From Capnocytophaga bilenii (lineage in GTDB: Bacteria; Bacteroidota; Bacteroidia; Flavobacteriales; Flavobacteriaceae): DNA of 64,000 nucleotides. A program made the position numbers and the translations under genes. The stretch spans positions 117,630-181,629 of the forward strand of contig NZ_JAGDYP010000006.1 in the NCBI RefSeq assembly GCF_017565765.1. The letters run 5' to 3'. Shown here piece after piece: positions 17,501 to 28,147 of this stretch. Within the stretch, counting starts at the first letter, position 1. Each line of letters starts with the position of its first letter. Below the pieces are notes generated by a model, which searched no databases, was not told the origin of the DNA, and was given only the letters and a program-made list of their open reading frames with translations.

Positions 17501-18525
17501 CTTTTGTAGGCGATTTGCCGCAGGATATTACGATAGAAGAGGGCAAAGTTACCCCTACACAAATAGTACTTACCGCTACAGATAATTGTGGAAGTGCTTC
17601 AGTAAGTACTATACAACAGACTGAGAAACAGAATGGTAAGGTAAGTAAATTGTTGTATATATGGAAAGCAAAAGATGCTTGTGGTAATCAGGCTGTTTAT
17701 ACTCAGACTATTGTTTTCACTCCTAAAGCAGCAACTCCTCCTTTAGCATTTGTAGCTTCAACCCTACCTCACGACCTTAATTTTAGTTGTGCCAAAGAAG
17801 TCCCAGCTGTGGTAACACCTACTACTACAGGAGGCTGTGCAAGTGTGAGTTATCGTGTGCAAGAGCTGAAAACAGCTGTACAATGCCTCAATCGTTTTAC
17901 CCTATTGCGCATCTTTACCGCTACCGATGGTTGCAGTACCCTCACCCACACACAAACTATCAAAGTATGGGATGATGTACCACCTAGTTTTGTAGGCGAT
18001 TTGCCACAAGATATTACAATAGATGAAAACGAACAGATTCCTACACAACAAAGTATTTCGGCAGAAGATGGTTGTGCAGGTGCTCCAACAGTTAAACGTA
18101 CTCAAGAAGAAGAATATACCGATGAAAAACTAACAAAAGTTATTTACCATTGGGTAGCCCGTGATGTATGTGGCAACCAGCGCAGCCATACCCAAACCAT
18201 AAATATTAAGGTAGTCAAAACTTCAGAAAAAGAAGAAGTCGTAGTATATAACGGCGTATCTTTAGAAAATAATTCCGAAAATTATTTCCGTATAGATAAT
18301 ACAGATGCTAATACTGCCATTTCAGTAGTTATTTTTGATGAAATGGGATTAAAAGTATACGAAAGCAATCATTATCAAGAATATGGTGAAGTGTTTAGAG
18401 GTTATCCTAATGTACAAGGAGTGATAGGAAGAAACAAATCGTTAGCAGGAACCTATTTTTATATCGTTAGATACTACAAAAACGGCAAAGAAGAAGCAAA
18501 ACAAGGATTTTTGTATGTGAGATAG
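14551..18525 (+). CDS. Large secreted metzincin metalloprotease with four repeats and gliding/T9SS-type C-terminal domain
   Basis: 1324 residues. A signal peptide (MRNIITIGILIGCVFFGKAQ) and prodomain precede a reprolysin-like domain with HEIGHLFGGRH (zinc ligands H273, H277, H283; catalytic E274) and a Met-turn at M308 (SVMSYG). A fibronectin/Ig-like stretch follows. Residues 579-1220 are four copies of a 162-residue unit with six or more cysteines each, resembling HYR-type adhesion repeats; copies 1-3 are nearly identical, copy 4 diverges in its second half. The C-terminus (about 1230-1324, ending YFYIVRYYKNGKEEAKQGFLYVR-like, with FDEMGLKVYESNHY) fits the gliding-motility-associated type B CTD. 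It is probably exported by the type IX system and displayed or released as an adhesin-protease. Confidence 0.88.
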   Translation: MRNIITIGILIGCVFFGKAQNEADKWLKAVSEQQGIDIQWQERPTSFAKKGIKSFVGYHNGNFVATLSVGKSVSGSFNYQGISYEISDSKGQLVFYKDEEGICGNQDKEEQHNLYARPVLAAEQAQPKIANTQVLRVYRLAMHIPYSTFTTEHFKEKLEKVETFWADTENFLNEIYLRDLGVRFEVLKDERLIIKDEAKETFRRTDRADYVMSNSTRVIGDLIGENSYDVGISLVYTSSLKKGTRGLAYIEGVYQSNTKADAVAVLTKEVIAHEIGHLFGGRHTFSSHKGSTAYDSEKTEQGSGTSVMSYGSPRDFFSLSSIERIRKRLTEVPTKAHDKTFTTQAPRIDHNKLKSHYTIPKGTFFQFYIPATDPDSDQLLYAVNQHDVRNADETPITQYTIYKPTTTNPVTIKTEYNDSGTVVANSGLAHQATGTFTFWLGVSDAQPQQSADYIVQYDLAETKVTVKEGTPFEITTNPKNKYKGGEKILLQWKVDTAIFADTKVRVLLSDDLGKTFKHIVLAETANDGTEEVTLPNINTSKAVLKVEVIEGLAFALTDYNPKTGGFTIEKDNNLASEPLVFVVATLPQDLNLGCAKEVPTTVMPTTTGGCASVSYRMEEKKTAVLCDNRFTLLRIFIATDGCSTLTHTQTIKVWDDVPPTFVGTLPQDITIEEGNVTPIQIVLTATDNCGSVSVSTTQQTEKQNGKVSKLLYIWKAKDACGNQAVYTQTIVFTPKAATPPLAFVASTLPHDLNFSCAKEVPAVVTPTTTGGCASVSYRVQEQKTAVQCLNRFTLLRIFTATDGCSTLTHTQTIKMWDDVPPTFVGTLPQDITIEEGNVTPTQIVLTATDNCGSASVSTTQQTEKQNGKVSKLLYIWKAKDACGNQAVYTQTIVFTPKAATPPLAFVPSTLPHDLTLACAKEVPAVVTPTTTGGCASVSYRVQEQKTAVQCLNRFTLLRIFTATDGCSTLTHTQTIKVWDDVPPTFVGDLPQDITIEEGKVTPTQIVLTATDNCGSASVSTIQQTEKQNGKVSKLLYIWKAKDACGNQAVYTQTIVFTPKAATPPLAFVASTLPHDLNFSCAKEVPAVVTPTTTGGCASVSYRVQELKTAVQCLNRFTLLRIFTATDGCSTLTHTQTIKVWDDVPPSFVGDLPQDITIDENEQIPTQQSISAEDGCAGAPTVKRTQEEEYTDEKLTKVIYHWVARDVCGNQRSHTQTINIKVVKTSEKEEVVVYNGVSLENNSENYFRIDNTDANTAISVVIFDEMGLKVYESNHYQEYGEVFRGYPNVQGVIGRNKSLAGTYFYIVRYYKNGKEEAKQGFLYVR
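16285..18010 (+). repeat. Tandem 486-bp repeats within the protease gene
   Basis: Equivalent codons recur at 16285, 16771, 17257 and 17743, exactly 486 bp (162 codons) apart. Long stretches are identical at DNA level, including third codon positions, between copies. Copy 4 stays similar to about 18010 and then diverges. Copies could expand or shrink by slippage or recombination without changing frame. Confidence 0.92.
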
Positions 18526-18548
18526 CTCCTCCTTTTTATTTCCTATTT

Positions 18549-18602
18549 TCAGCGAAGGTTGAGCGAACGATGAGCGAAGGATGAGCGAAGGTTGAGCGAA
18601 GG
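18549..18602. repeat. AGCGAAGG tandem repeat, intergenic
   Basis: Four to five 11-bp units of AGCGAAGGTTG/AGCGAAGGATG/AGCGAACGATG type between the protease stop and tyrS. Same family as 9385-9425. Confidence 0.75.
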
Positions 18603-18723
18603 AAAGTCGGCGAGCTGGCACAGCCGAGTATGTGTGACGAAGGATAAACATTCACTAATGCTGCTAGCACTAGCGAAAAAAGAAAATTAATCATCAATCA
18701 TTGTTCATTAAACATTATTTTCG

Positions 18724-18731
18724 TACCTTTG
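18724..18731 (+). promoter_or_regulatory. -7 box TACCTTTG of the tyrS operon
   Basis: TACCTTTG 31 nt upstream of the tyrS ATG. The flanking AAACATTATTTTCGTACCTTTGC is almost the same as that before dsbD (45017). Confidence 0.65.
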
Positions 18732-18762
18732 CACAAATTTTTTTAAAAACGAGGTAAAACTA

Positions 18763-20058
18763 ATGAAGAATTTTGTAGAAGAATTGCGATGGCGAGGTAT
18801 GATTCAGGATATTATGCCTGAAACAGAACAACACTTATTAGAGGCGTTGCGCGCTGCTTATGTGGGAATTGATCCTACTGCAGACTCTCTGCATATAGGG
18901 CACTTAGTAGGAGTAATGATGTTGCGACACTTCCAAAATTGTGGGCATAAACCTTATGCACTAGTAGGAGGTGCCACAGGAATGATTGGCGACCCTTCAG
19001 GAAAATCAGTAGAACGCAATTTGCTCACAGAAGAAACTTTAGCTCATAATATAAAAGGTATAAAAAAACAATTAGCCAAATTCCTCGACTTTGAAAGCGA
19101 GGCAGATAATCGTGCCGAGTTAGTAAACAACTACGATTGGATGAAAGATTTTTCATTCCTTTCCTTCATACGCGACATCGGCAAGCATATCACCGTCAAT
19201 TATATGATGGCTAAAGATTCTGTAAAAAAACGTTTCGACCCCAACGAAAATACTGACGGAATGTCATTTACCGAATTTTCATACCAGCTACTACAAGGCT
19301 ATGACTTCTTGCACCTCTATCAAGAAAAAGGACTGACCTTGCAAATGGGAGGTTCCGACCAATGGGGAAATATCACCACAGGTACCGAACTCATTAGGCG
19401 TATCGCTTCTGGCAAAGCCTATGCTCTTACTTGCCCACTCATCACCAAAGCCGATGGTACTAAATTTGGTAAAAGTGAAGGAGGGAACGTATGGCTCGAC
19501 CCCGAAAAAACATCACCTTATAAATTCTACCAATATTGGCTGAATACCTCAGACGAAGACGCTAAACGCTATATCAAAATATTTACAATGCTGAGCAAAG
19601 AAACTATCGAGGAACTCATTGCACAGCACAACCAAGCACCTCATTTGCGCGTTTTGCAAAACAAATTAGCCGATGAACTGACTGTATTGGTACATAGCCA
19701 AGACGACTTGGAAAAAGTGAAAAAAGCTTCACAAATACTTTTTGGTAATTCTACCTCCAACGATTTGAAGCAATTAGACGAGCAAACCTTCTTAGATGTC
19801 TTTGAAGGAGTGCCACAAGCCGAATTGCCCAAAGCCGATGTAATTGCAGGAATAGATATGATAGGAGTACTTTCAGCAAAAACAGGTTTTATAGCTTCAA
19901 ATTCAGAAGCAAGACGAGCTTTGAAAGAAAATTCTATAGCTGTAAATAAAGAAAAAGTAGGCGAAAACTATATAGTAGGCGAAAAAGATATCATTAATGG
20001 CAAATTTGTGCTGTTACAACGAGGTAAAAAGAACTATTTTGTATTGAAATTAATATAA
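18763..20058 (+). CDS. tyrS: Tyrosyl-tRNA synthetase
   Basis: 431 residues, class I fold. HIGH is H44-H47 in [10 protein letters not shown] and the KMSKS equivalent is KFGKS (234-238). GGSDQWGN contacts the tyrosine. The C-terminal 60 residues ([21 protein letters not shown]) form the S4-like RNA-binding domain. It charges tRNA-Tyr. First gene of a tight row tyrS-pcm-lptE-TPR-secG (gaps 3, 5, -1 and 2 nt). Confidence 0.97.
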   Translation: MKNFVEELRWRGMIQDIMPETEQHLLEALRAAYVGIDPTADSLHIGHLVGVMMLRHFQNCGHKPYALVGGATGMIGDPSGKSVERNLLTEETLAHNIKGIKKQLAKFLDFESEADNRAELVNNYDWMKDFSFLSFIRDIGKHITVNYMMAKDSVKKRFDPNENTDGMSFTEFSYQLLQGYDFLHLYQEKGLTLQMGGSDQWGNITTGTELIRRIASGKAYALTCPLITKADGTKFGKSEGGNVWLDPEKTSPYKFYQYWLNTSDEDAKRYIKIFTMLSKETIEELIAQHNQAPHLRVLQNKLADELTVLVHSQDDLEKVKKASQILFGNSTSNDLKQLDEQTFLDVFEGVPQAELPKADVIAGIDMIGVLSAKTGFIASNSEARRALKENSIAVNKEKVGENYIVGEKDIINGKFVLLQRGKKNYFVLKLI

Positions 20059-20061
20059 TAG

Positions 20062-20715
20062 ATGATGCAACCACTGAATGACACACTCAAACATCAAGGG
20101 CAGCGCAATCAATTGGTAGCATTATTAAAAGAAAAAGGCATAAAAGACGCCAGAGTTTTAGAAGCCATAAGAGCAATTCCACGACATTTATATATCGACT
20201 TGGGTTTTGAAGACTATGCTTATAAAGATCAGGCTTTGCCAATAGATGAAGACCAAACCATTTCGCAACCTTATACAGTAGCTTTCCAAACAGAACTACT
20301 GCAAGTGCAACAAGGACATAAAGTATTAGAAATAGGCACAGGCAGTGGTTACCAAAGTAGCGTACTGCTTTACCTTGGTGTACGGCTTTATAGTATTGAG
20401 CGCCAGTATAAACTTTTTAAGCAAACGCAACTACTATTGCCCAAACTAATAAACCGAAGAGCCCATTTATACTTTGGCGATGGCTATAAAGGATTACCCC
20501 AAATAGCCCCTTTTGATAGAATATTAGTAACAGCAGGAGCACCCTATGTGCCACAAGATTTGCTTTCGCAATTGGCAGTAGGCGGACGAATGGTTATCCC
20601 AATAGGGGAGGGGTCGCAGGTGATGACACTATACGAACGTGTCTCAGAAAAAGAATTTCACAAAACAGACTATGGTGAATTTCAGTTTGTTCCAATGCTT
20701 AAAGAAAAAAATTAA
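20062..20715 (+). CDS. pcm: Protein-L-isoaspartate O-methyltransferase
   Basis: 217 residues. SAM-binding motif I is VLEIGTGSGYQSS near residue 88; the upstream IDEDQTISQPYTVAFQTELL is the PCMT substrate-binding signature, and FDRILVTAGAP is motif II. It methylates isoaspartate formed by protein ageing, allowing its repair. The gene begins ATGATG; either codon could be used. It begins 3 nt after tyrS and is co-transcribed with it. Confidence 0.95.
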   Translation: MMQPLNDTLKHQGQRNQLVALLKEKGIKDARVLEAIRAIPRHLYIDLGFEDYAYKDQALPIDEDQTISQPYTVAFQTELLQVQQGHKVLEIGTGSGYQSSVLLYLGVRLYSIERQYKLFKQTQLLLPKLINRRAHLYFGDGYKGLPQIAPFDRILVTAGAPYVPQDLLSQLAVGGRMVIPIGEGSQVMTLYERVSEKEFHKTDYGEFQFVPMLKEKN

Positions 20716-20720
20716 TAGTG

Positions 20721-21221
20721 ATGAAAAATTTTAGAAACGCCCTTATTGCTGTTGGATTTTTACTGTTGTCAAGTTGTGGTATCTACAACTTTACAGGAGG
20801 TAGCACGGGCGATGCTAAAACCTTTCAAGTAAATTTTTTCAGAAATGAAGCACCTTTGGTAGAACCTGGTCTCGACCGAGATTTTACAATAGCCTTACAA
20901 GACCTCATAAACAACCAAACCAACTTAAGCCTTACCGACCGCAATGGCGACTTGGTATATGAGGGCGAAATAGTAGAATTTAACATTACACCAATGACTG
21001 CTACTGCAGGACAAACAGCAGCTCAAAACCGACTTACCATAGCTGTGAAAGTGCGTTTCACTAATAATACCGAAGAAAAAAAAGATTTTGAAAAACGCTT
21101 TTCGTTTTATTACGATTATCCTGCTGCCGCACAGTTCAATAGTGTGAAAAGGGAGGCTATCCCACAGATATTTGAACGTATTACACAAGATATTTTTAAT
21201 GCATCATTAGCCGATTGGTAA
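20721..21221 (+). CDS. lptE: LptE-like LPS-assembly lipoprotein
   Basis: 166 residues from ATG 20721 (a GTG sits one codon upstream). The signal peptide ends in the lipobox LLLSSC with Cys at 18 or so, followed by GIYNFTGGSTGDAKTFQV, the typical Bacteroidota LptE opening. LptE plugs LptD in the outer membrane and helps insert lipopolysaccharide. The window also has lpxK for lipid A. The stop codon shares a base with the next ATG. Confidence 0.88.
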   Translation: MKNFRNALIAVGFLLLSSCGIYNFTGGSTGDAKTFQVNFFRNEAPLVEPGLDRDFTIALQDLINNQTNLSLTDRNGDLVYEGEIVEFNITPMTATAGQTAAQNRLTIAVKVRFTNNTEEKKDFEKRFSFYYDYPAAAQFNSVKREAIPQIFERITQDIFNASLADW

Positions 21222-22057
21222 TGACAGTAGCTGAATTTATACATATTATAAAAGAACCTCACACCATCAATTACAAGCAAATGCAAGAACTTGATGAGAT
21301 AGTGAAAGAATATCCTTATTTTCAGGCAGCCAGAGTATTACAGCTCAAAATGTTGCATACCGAAGGTGATTACAAATACCATAAGGCACTGAAATTGGCG
21401 GCTGTTCACGTTACAAATCGCACAATATTGTTCAATTTTATCAATTCAAAAAGCGATATTTCGCGATTTACTGATATAAGCAGCGATTTTCAACGTATTA
21501 GTAAGGCTCACGAGCGAAAAGACCCTACGATAAACGAGCATACACCACCACAAGTGAGTTATATAGAAAGCGAACCGCGTACTTTTCGCCCTAAATTGCC
21601 CGATCCTATCTTTCAAGAAGATATATTCCCCGATGAACTCATTAATCATCGCGAATTAGCAGATATATTCGTTCCTAAAAAAAGTGTGGAAGAAGCCGAA
21701 AATACCCAGCCAAGCTGGATGAATCGCACCGATACAATTACACCTACCCCACCACCCACCCAATACAAAGATGAAAATGTAGCCGAGAAGTTTAAAATTA
21801 TTGATAAATTCTTAGAGACCAATCCTAAAATAGAACCCTCAAAAGATTACGTCTCCAATGTGAATTTAGCCGATGAAGTAAAAACCGATGAAAAACAATT
21901 AATGACAGAAACTTTGGCGCAAGTGTATGTAAATCAGCGTAAATACAAACAAGCAATACAGGCATATCAAATATTAATTTTGAAAAATCCAAAAAAAAGT
22001 GCTTACTTTGCAGCCGAAATAGAAAAAATCAAAAAACTACAACAAAATAATTTATAA
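21221..22057 (+). CDS. TPR-containing protein of unknown function
   Basis: 278 residues from ATG 21221, which overlaps the lptE stop TAA by one base. No signal peptide. The N-terminal 90 residues are helical (LDEIVKEYPYFQAARVLQLKML), the middle is Pro/Glu-rich and likely disordered, and the last 50 residues (ETLAQVYVNQRKYKQAIQAYQ) form one TPR. This gene between lptE and secG seems to be a Bacteroidota-specific conserved protein. A role near the envelope is suggested only by neighbours. Confidence 0.75.
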   Translation: MTVAEFIHIIKEPHTINYKQMQELDEIVKEYPYFQAARVLQLKMLHTEGDYKYHKALKLAAVHVTNRTILFNFINSKSDISRFTDISSDFQRISKAHERKDPTINEHTPPQVSYIESEPRTFRPKLPDPIFQEDIFPDELINHRELADIFVPKKSVEEAENTQPSWMNRTDTITPTPPPTQYKDENVAEKFKIIDKFLETNPKIEPSKDYVSNVNLADEVKTDEKQLMTETLAQVYVNQRKYKQAIQAYQILILKNPKKSAYFAAEIEKIKKLQQNNL

Positions 22058-22059
22058 CA

Positions 22060-22431
22060 ATGACAGTATTCAACATCTTTTTAATTTTGATAGTAGCCGT
22101 ATGCTTGCTACTTGCTTTGGTAATAATGGTACAAAACCCTAAAGGAGGCGGACTTTCTTCTACCTTTGGTGGTAATACACAAGTAGTAGGAGGAGTAAAG
22201 AAAACAGGCGACTTCCTTGAACGCAGCACTTGGACATTTGCAATTGCTCTTGGTGCCCTTATCTTGATAGCTAATACTCTTTTGCAAGGAAATACAGGCG
22301 TAAATGCAGATTCTAAATTGTTAGACGGCAATTTACCTGCAACAAACCCTATTGAAAATACACAAGCTCCTGCCAATAATGACAATGCAGCTCCTGCAAC
22401 CCCTGCCACTTCATCTCAAACAGGAAATTAA
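22060..22431 (+). CDS. secG: Preprotein translocase subunit SecG
   Basis: 123 residues: first membrane helix (IFLILIVAVCLLLALVIMV), the SecG loop QNPKGGGLSSTFGG, a second helix (FAIALGALILIANTLL), then an Asn/Ala/Pro-rich tail that is longer than in E. coli SecG. It assists SecYE in moving proteins across the inner membrane. Last gene of the tyrS operon. Confidence 0.93.
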   Translation: MTVFNIFLILIVAVCLLLALVIMVQNPKGGGLSSTFGGNTQVVGGVKKTGDFLERSTWTFAIALGALILIANTLLQGNTGVNADSKLLDGNLPATNPIENTQAPANNDNAAPATPATSSQTGN

Positions 22432-22432
22432 A

Positions 22433-22473
22433 CTGACAAAATGTCAGCAAAATGAGCGTGGCACAATTTTGGT
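22433..22473 (+). promoter_or_regulatory. Possible groESL regulatory region: palindrome plus -24/-12-like element
   Basis: CTGACA-AAA-TGTCAG (22433-22447) is a perfect palindrome directly after secG. TGGCAC (22459-22464), 4 nt, TTGGT (22469-22473) resembles a sigma-54 -24/-12 promoter, though the -12 GC is not conserved. No TAnnTTTG box is seen before groES. I see no CIRCE element. A heat-shock or sigma-54 role is a guess. Confidence 0.35.
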
Positions 22474-22536
22474 AATAAGTTGATTGCACAACGTGGCAAT
22501 AAAACAATAATAACAAAATAAAAAATAACAAGAATA

Positions 22537-22815
22537 ATGGCAAAATTGAATATTAAACCATTGGCAGATAGGGTAGTGATAGAACCTGCCGTAGCCGAAA
22601 CTACTACAGCATCAGGGATTATTATCCCCGATACAGCAAAAGAAAAACCCCAAAAAGGTACAGTAGTGGCTGTGGGGGCTGGTACTAAAGATAACCCTGT
22701 AACCCTAAAAGTAGGTGATGTGGTGCTTTATGGAAAATATGCAGGCACTGAACTAAAATTGGAAGGTAAAGATTATCTTATTATGCGCGAAAACGACGTG
22801 TTGGCAGTAATCTAA
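22537..22815 (+). CDS. groES: Co-chaperonin GroES
   Basis: 92 residues with [13 protein letters not shown] at the start and the mobile loop [19 protein letters not shown] that contacts GroEL, followed by [26 protein letters not shown]. Caps GroEL during folding. It is separated from groEL by one unrelated 99-residue gene, which is unusual. Confidence 0.97.
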   Translation: MAKLNIKPLADRVVIEPAVAETTTASGIIIPDTAKEKPQKGTVVAVGAGTKDNPVTLKVGDVVLYGKYAGTELKLEGKDYLIMRENDVLAVI

Positions 22816-22828
22816 AAAAAGGGAATTT

Positions 22829-23128
22829 ATGAGTTTTAAAATAAAAGATCCTCAAAGTATTTTAGTCCCAAAAGATCAAATCAGCAGTCTAATAGTAATA
22901 AAGCAAACTGTTGCCTATTCTATTGCTAAAATCACTGATCATAATGGAAAACAGAAAATAGGTGTAAGATGGAATGTTTCTAGCAAAGAAAATAGCGACC
23001 CCGATAAACAGAATGGAACAAAAGAATGTTTAGGATTCCCTGCTTTTTATGGAAACCCTTGTTGGTTTATCTTACCTGATGAATTTTTAGATCTAAACTT
23101 CATTCAAGATGTTTTAACATATTTTTAA
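22829..23128 (+). CDS. Unknown 99-residue protein inserted between groES and groEL
   Basis: Begins 13 nt after groES behind AAAAAAGGGAATTT, a plausible ribosome-binding site, and ends 17 nt before groEL. No signal peptide or membrane segment. The sequence has IGVRWNVSSKENSDPDKQNG and ends FPAFYGNPCWFILPDEFLDL; it resembles no family I can name. The compact spacing suggests it is expressed with the chaperonin. Its aromatic, acidic C-terminus recalls small immunity-type proteins, but that is only an impression. Confidence 0.65.
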   Translation: MSFKIKDPQSILVPKDQISSLIVIKQTVAYSIAKITDHNGKQKIGVRWNVSSKENSDPDKQNGTKECLGFPAFYGNPCWFILPDEFLDLNFIQDVLTYF

Positions 23129-23139
23129 TAACTAATTAG

Positions 23140-24780
<1,641 letters not shown>

Positions 24781-24800
24781 AAAATGTTATTACACTATAA

Positions 24801-24832
24801 AAAAGACTGTCAGCTTTTGGCAGTCTTTTTTT
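24801..24832 (+). terminator. groEL terminator
   Basis: AAAGACTG-T-CA and TG-G-CAGTCTTT form a stem followed by T-run. Confidence 0.85.
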
Positions 24833-25101
24833 ATAATTATGCCTCACACAGCGACTGTTTGAAAAGTAATTCAAAAAATCCTCAACTATAGCTATAAAAA
24901 GGAAAAACTATTGTTTTAAGTGCAAAATGAAAGCTGAAAGGTAAAAAAAGAAATGATACGAAAATAAAATTTAAGATTATTAATAATTGATTATCAGCAA
25001 AATATAAAATAATCATAAAAATTTAACATAAAAAGTAGCCTGAAAATTTTTTAATTAGAAAATAAAGCTCTATTTTTGCACAAGTAAAAACAACAAAAAT
25101 A
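24833..25101. other. A/T-rich gap with the atp promoter only
   Basis: No ORF with a plausible start. The only feature seen is TATTTTTG at 25071-25078, a -7 box 23 nt upstream of atpB. Confidence 0.55.
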
Positions 25102-26407
<1,306 letters not shown>

Positions 26408-26415
26408 ATCAATGA

Positions 26416-26452
26416 AAAACCACCTTATAACGGTTGGTTGTAAGGTGGTTTT
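26416..26452 (+). promoter_or_regulatory. 12-bp perfect hairpin between atpE and atpF
   Basis: AAAACCACCTTA (26416-26427) pairs perfectly with TAAGGTGGTTTT (26441-26452). It could protect the atpE mRNA 3' end or terminate part of the transcripts, giving more subunit c than b, as the c-ring needs. There is only a short T-run, within the stem. Confidence 0.6.
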
Positions 26453-26490
26453 ACTATTAACAAATGACTAATAACTAATAACTAAATAAA

Positions 26491-26982
26491 ATGAATTTAG
26501 CACATCCTGAGAGTTTATTATTTTGGAATACTATCACCTTTCTAATTTTGTTATTTTTGCTTTCTAAATATGCTTGGAAGCCTATAATGAAATCGGTAAA
26601 GGAGCGCGAGGCATCTATTAACAGTGCTTTGGAAGCTGCTGAAGAGGCTAAAAAAGAAATGCAAAATTTGAAGGCTAATAACGAGCGATTGCTTGCAGAG
26701 GCGCGTGTAGAACGCGATTTGATGCTGAAAGAAGCTCGTGAAATGAAAGACAAAATTGTGGCTGAGGCTAAAGAAGAGGCACAACGCGAAGGTGATAAGC
26801 TTATAAAACAGGCTAAAGATCTAATTGATAGTGAGAAAAAAGTAGCATTAGCCCAACTAAAAGATCAAATAGCTGCTCTTTCAATAGAAATGGCGCAAAA
26901 AATAATGATAAATGAGCTTGTTGATACTAAAAAACAAACAGTACTTATCAATAACTATTTAAAGGACGTAACTTTAAACTAA
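26491..26982 (+). CDS. atpF: ATP synthase F0 subunit b
   Basis: 163 residues: one N-terminal membrane helix (LLFWNTITFLILLFLLSKYAW) and a long charged coiled coil (about 35-150). It is the peripheral stalk joining F0 to F1 through the delta subunit. Confidence 0.95.
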   Translation: MNLAHPESLLFWNTITFLILLFLLSKYAWKPIMKSVKEREASINSALEAAEEAKKEMQNLKANNERLLAEARVERDLMLKEAREMKDKIVAEAKEEAQREGDKLIKQAKDLIDSEKKVALAQLKDQIAALSIEMAQKIMINELVDTKKQTVLINNYLKDVTLN

Positions 26983-26992
26983 GCTGAAAACT

Positions 26993-27541
26993 ATGTACGG
27001 ATTGAGAGCTGCAAACAGATACGCCAAAGCTTTGCTGGAATATGCTATTGAGCAAAATGCGCTCGAGGTGGTATTCCAAGATATGAGTTTGATAAATAAA
27101 ACTATAAAAGAACATAAAGACTTAGAGCGTATGCTTATTTCGCCTATAGTAAAAACTACGGTGAAGCGAAGTGTATTGGAGAAAGTCTTTACAACTATAT
27201 CACCACAAGTAAAGCGTTTGTTAGACTTACTGATTGAGAATAGGCGTTTGCCAATGTTAGGACATATAGCAGGTAACTTTATCATACAATATAACAGCTA
27301 TAAGCATAACGAAATAGCGGTGGTAACTACGGCACTGCCATTAGATGAAAAACTAAAGGGAGAAATGCTTCAAAAAGTGATAAGTCTTACTAAGAACCCT
27401 CATATGACACTTGAAAACAAAGTAGATGAGCATATTATAGGGGGCTTTATCTTGCGTGTGGGTGATGTACAGTACAATGCAAGTCTTGCTTATAAATTGA
27501 ATAAATTGAGGCAGGACTTCCAAGAAAAGCTTTTTGTATAA
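26993..27541 (+). CDS. atpH: ATP synthase F1 subunit delta
   Basis: 182 residues. RAANRYAKALLEYAIEQ is the OSCP/delta opening and the C-terminal part has IIGGFILRVGDVQYNASL, a delta signature. It caps the alpha/beta ring and binds subunit b. It starts 10 nt after atpF. Confidence 0.95.
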   Translation: MYGLRAANRYAKALLEYAIEQNALEVVFQDMSLINKTIKEHKDLERMLISPIVKTTVKRSVLEKVFTTISPQVKRLLDLLIENRRLPMLGHIAGNFIIQYNSYKHNEIAVVTTALPLDEKLKGEMLQKVISLTKNPHMTLENKVDEHIIGGFILRVGDVQYNASLAYKLNKLRQDFQEKLFV

Positions 27542-27594
27542 AAGCCTTTGTAATATTATAGTGATTTTGAATGATGTATGAAAATTGATGGTTT

Positions 27595-28122
27595 ATGAAT
27601 AAAATACTATATATATTATTATTGTTATTGTGGAGCTTTAATAGTAATGCAGAGGAGATTGTTACAGCAAACATCTACAACAAGCCTTACAGCTCGGAAG
27701 GTTTTGGTGAAGACAATCAAGAATTAGAAGGACTTGTAAAAAAGTGGAATAAAGCTCATAACGAAAGGGGGCTGTATACCTTTAGTGATTTGTATGCCGA
27801 TGATGTATTGCTCTATGGCGAGGCTAATAATAAAGATAAGTGTATTGATAAGAAAATGGCTTATCTAAAAGCTAAACCCGACTATTATCAGCAAATAAAA
27901 GGAACTATTAGTATTCAGCAGAATGGGGAGAGGGCTAAGTGTTCGTTTGTAAAAAGTGTTACAATAAATCAAAAAACGAAAGACTATCCTTCCTATTTGA
28001 TATTTCAGAAAATGAAAGATGAATGGCGTATTGTTGCTGAAAGTGATTTGCTAACAGATAATAATCTTGCAAAAAAAGCAGCAAAGCAACAACACTCTAA
28101 AAAAACAAATACTAAAAACTAA
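27595..28122 (+). CDS. Exported NTF2-like protein inside the ATP synthase operon
   Basis: 175 residues with a signal peptide (MNKILYILLLLLWSFNSNA). Residues about 45-150 (LVKKWNKAHNERGLYTFSDLYADDVLLYG, then FQKMKDEWRIVAESD) fit the NTF2-like/SnoaL cone fold. Lysine-rich tail. It stands between atpH (53 nt) and atpA (25 nt). NTF2-like proteins bind small ligands or act as lyases; no catalytic set is visible. It is not an ATP synthase subunit and its presence may be lineage-specific. Confidence 0.68.
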   Translation: MNKILYILLLLLWSFNSNAEEIVTANIYNKPYSSEGFGEDNQELEGLVKKWNKAHNERGLYTFSDLYADDVLLYGEANNKDKCIDKKMAYLKAKPDYYQQIKGTISIQQNGERAKCSFVKSVTINQKTKDYPSYLIFQKMKDEWRIVAESDLLTDNNLAKKAAKQQHSKKTNTKN

Positions 28123-28147
28123 GGACTAAAATTAATAACTGAAAAAG

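Noticed and set aside
16815..17975. Three similar 62-residue frames inside the protease
   Set aside because: They are out-of-frame images of the 486-bp repeat.
24833..25101. Small gene between groEL and atpB
   Set aside because: No frame with start, ribosome site and plausible composition.
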